A stretch of DNA of 7,926 nucleotides from an uncultured Flammeovirgaceae bacterium. GTDB lineage: Bacteria; Bacteroidota; Bacteroidia; Cytophagales; Cyclobacteriaceae. Shown here piece by piece: positions 6,512-7,926 of the stretch; positions within the stretch are counted from its first letter, which is position 1; each line of letters opens with the position of its first letter. Location: NCBI GenBank assembly GCA_937138955.1, contig CAKZPJ010000532.1, positions 1 through 7,926 of the forward strand, given 5' to 3'. The translations under genes and the position numbers were made by a program. The notes under the pieces were generated by a model that ran no database searches, had not been told where the DNA came from, and saw only the letters and a program-made list of their open reading frames with translations.

Positions 6512-6733
6512 ATGGAGAGTAGCAATAATAAGACAACTAACTTGATTGAAGCACTTAAGGAGTACAATAAATCTCTGTCTGAGCAGATTACTCGCATAAA
6601 ATCTTTTATCAGCGAAATTGATAAGCAGATAAATCATCACCAGAAAGATAGTGCTCCTGATGAACAAGACAAGATTAATGTTCCCTTCTCAAAGGACTAT
6701 CTTATTTATAAGTCGAAGAAAAACACAAATTAA
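6512..6733 (+). CDS. Small predicted coiled-coil protein of unknown function, 73 aa
   Basis: Not recognised. Residues about 9-42, from TNLIEALKEYNKSLSEQITR to the IDKQI segment, are a strongly amphipathic helix with heptad-spaced L, I and Y residues, suggesting a short coiled coil or oligomerisation helix. The remainder is hydrophilic (HHQKDSAPDEQD, then PFSKDYLIYKSKKNTN) and lysine-rich. There is no signal or membrane segment. The ATG at 6512 has an A-rich leader and an in-frame TAA at 6497-6499. The opposite strand also carries an open frame here (6482-6667), but this strand is favoured by the A-rich leader, the polar helix and normal codon content. It converges on fabD, with only nine bases between the two stops and no hairpin seen there. 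It could be an adaptor or regulatory partner, or a marginal gene. Confidence 0.6.
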   Translation: MESSNNKTTNLIEALKEYNKSLSEQITRIKSFISEIDKQINHHQKDSAPDEQDKINVPFSKDYLIYKSKKNTN

Positions 6734-6742
6734 CCGTACTGA

Positions 6743-7624
6743 TTAGCTTAACCCGTTTACTTCTACCTCTCGGCTAACTTTTTTTACAAGTCCTTGCAAT
6801 ACTCGACCTGGTCCACATTCCGTGAATTGAGTTGCTCCATCGTTTAGCATATTTGATACCGATTGTGTCCAGCGTACTGGAGCCATGAGTTGAGCTATCA
6901 AATTCTTCTTAATCACGTCTATCTCAACCGCTGGTAAACCAGTTACATTTTGATAAATCGGGCAGATAGGTTTATTAATATTCGTTTGATTAATTGATTG
7001 TTCAAGTTTGCTATGAGCAGGCTCCATAAGAGGTGAGTGAAAAGCCCCGCCTACCGCCAATGGAATAACGCGCTTAGCCCCAGCTTCTTTTAGCACTTCA
7101 GTAGCTAATTCTATTCCCTGATAAGTACCGGAAATCACTACTTGGCCGGGTGAGTTATAATTAGCCGGAACTACAACTTCGTTTTCAATTGATTGGCAAG
7201 CATCTTCTACTACAGCGTCTTCTAAACCTAATACTGCAGCCATAGTAGATGGATTCTGCTCACACGCCTGCTGCATCGCTTCCGCTCTTTGCAATACTAG
7301 TTGTAGACCATCAACAAAACTTAAAGCCTGACTAGCTACTAGTGCTGAGAACTCCCCCAGTGAGTGACCGGCTACCATATCTGGGGTAAAATCTTCCTGA
7401 ACCGTAGCTCGTACTACCGAATGAACAAAAATCGCTGGTTGGGTTACTTTCGTTTGCTTTAGGTCATCCCCAGAGCCTTCAAACATTATTTTTGATATAG
7501 AAAACCCTAGTGTTTCGTCTGCTTGATGAAATAATTCTTGGGCTCGACTGTTCTGATCAAACAAGTCTTTACCCATACCAGGAAATTGAGCACCTTGACC
7601 AGGAAAAATATAAGCGTGTTTCAT
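6743..7624 (-). CDS. fabD: Malonyl-CoA:ACP transacylase
   Basis: Transfers the malonyl group from malonyl-CoA to acyl carrier protein, supplying the extender for type II fatty acid synthesis in the cytoplasm. At 293 aa it is close to the usual bacterial length (slightly over 300). Motifs in order are FPGQGAQFPGMG (7-18), the nucleophile elbow GHSLGEFSAL with Ser88 (86-95), Arg113 in LQRAEAM for binding the malonyl carboxylate, NYNSPGQVVISG (155-166), His196 in GGAFHSPLM (192-200), and the C-terminal TECGPGRVLQGLVKK (268-282). The Ser-His pair and Arg are all present. It is a free-standing enzyme, not a polyketide synthase module. The ATG at 7622-7624 begins MKHAYIFPGQG, the expected start. 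It lies 19 bp after a DCC-family gene, so the two probably share a transcript. No other fab gene or acpP is in view. Confidence 0.97.
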   Translation of the reverse strand: MKHAYIFPGQGAQFPGMGKDLFDQNSRAQELFHQADETLGFSISKIMFEGSGDDLKQTKVTQPAIFVHSVVRATVQEDFTPDMVAGHSLGEFSALVASQALSFVDGLQLVLQRAEAMQQACEQNPSTMAAVLGLEDAVVEDACQSIENEVVVPANYNSPGQVVISGTYQGIELATEVLKEAGAKRVIPLAVGGAFHSPLMEPAHSKLEQSINQTNINKPICPIYQNVTGLPAVEIDVIKKNLIAQLMAPVRWTQSVSNMLNDGATQFTECGPGRVLQGLVKKVSREVEVNGLS

Positions 7625-7643
7625 AAATAGATATAGGTTATGG

Positions 7644-7926
7644 TTATACTACAAATCTAGATTTCAACTCAGGCGTTGGAATCCGACAGCTTTCACTTTG
7701 ACCAAAAGCTTGGTAACGAAAGCGGGCCACAATATCGTAAAAAAAGTTGCGAATAAAAGAAGGTACTACTATGAAGGCATAGCATAGAGGCCAGATTCCT
7801 GACAGATGACGGGCAATACGGAGGGCGGCAGCACTTTTTAAATACACTCTTTCGCCTTGAATAAGTACTAGACTATCCAAATACTGAGCATCTAGCTGAT
7901 GTTTTTTTAGCAGTTCTTGCCCTGCT
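7644..7926 (-). CDS. DCC-family (DUF393) thiol-disulfide oxidoreductase-like protein, C-terminal part (5' end off the window)
   Basis: 93 residues are visible, entering from the right edge with no in-frame stop: AGQELLKKHQLDAQYLDSL, then a VLIQGERVYLKSAAALRIAR segment. This matches the C-terminal half of the DCC/DUF393 family: the LDS-V-x-GERVYLKSAAAL strand-helix, the LSGIWPLCYAFIVVP hydrophobic stretch, the SFIRNFFYDIVARFRYQAFG helix, and the ending ESCRIPTPELKSRF. The diagnostic DxxCxxC motif near the N terminus lies outside the window, so redox capacity cannot be checked. Family members are small thioredoxin-like proteins of poorly known function. A TTG at 7878-7880 is not the start, because family-conserved residues continue upstream of it. 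The stop at 7644-7646 lies 19 bp before fabD, suggesting co-transcription. Confidence 0.9.
   Translation of the reverse strand, partial: AGQELLKKHQLDAQYLDSLVLIQGERVYLKSAAALRIARHLSGIWPLCYAFIVVPSFIRNFFYDIVARFRYQAFGQSESCRIPTPELKSRFVV

Noticed and set aside
6482..6667. Minus-strand 61-codon frame with a hydrophobic N-terminal stretch
   Set aside because: It is antisense to the 73-aa gene, and the hydrophobic run comes from T-rich complement of Lys/Asn codons; no leader or neighbour supports it.

Overview
The window looks like chromosomal DNA of a Bacteroidota bacterium, probably of the Cytophagales/Saprospirales type. This is inferred from four things: no clear Shine-Dalgarno sequence precedes any start, a Bacteroidota-style -7 box (TAnnTTTG) lies upstream of pgk, a secreted TPR-CHAT protein is present, and the intergenic DNA contains degenerate short tandem repeats. 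No tRNA, rRNA, CRISPR array, insertion sequence or integrase was seen.

Left block (1-2487, all minus strand, transcribed right to left). pgk (phosphoglycerate kinase) is followed at 14 bp by an AT-rich pair of unknown genes. The first encodes a 169-aa single-pass membrane protein and the second a 132-aa soluble protein, with an 8-nt start/stop overlap. Two bases further on is the 5' part of a class I/II PLP-dependent aminotransferase gene that runs off the left edge. The spacing suggests one transcript. A plausible pgk promoter lies at about 2623-2655, and its leader would run through an array of about 16 degenerate heptamers (2495-2610).

Centre (2739-5732, plus strand). A 997-aa protein has a signal peptide, about eight TPR repeats, a helical linker, a CHAT caspase-like domain with an intact His822/Cys870 pair, and one C-terminal membrane helix. 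The predicted topology puts TPRs and protease in the periplasm. Its stop codon lies inside a perfect hairpin that can terminate both strands. On the opposite strand this hairpin serves a 32-aa ORF (5745-5843) too short for standard gene calling.

Right block. Two small plus-strand genes follow: a 94-aa conserved protein of unknown function and a 73-aa predicted coiled-coil protein, separated by a 257-bp AT-rich spacer with direct repeats and a hairpin. They converge on fabD (malonyl-CoA:ACP transacylase, minus strand), which lies 19 bp downstream of a DCC-family (DUF393) gene cut by the right edge.

The housekeeping genes (pgk, fabD, aminotransferase) are ordinary. The parts worth a second look are the periplasmic TPR-CHAT protein, the AT-rich gene pair inserted in the pgk cluster, the heptamer array and the 32-aa ORF. 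No complete, demonstrably new multi-gene system can be claimed from this sequence alone.
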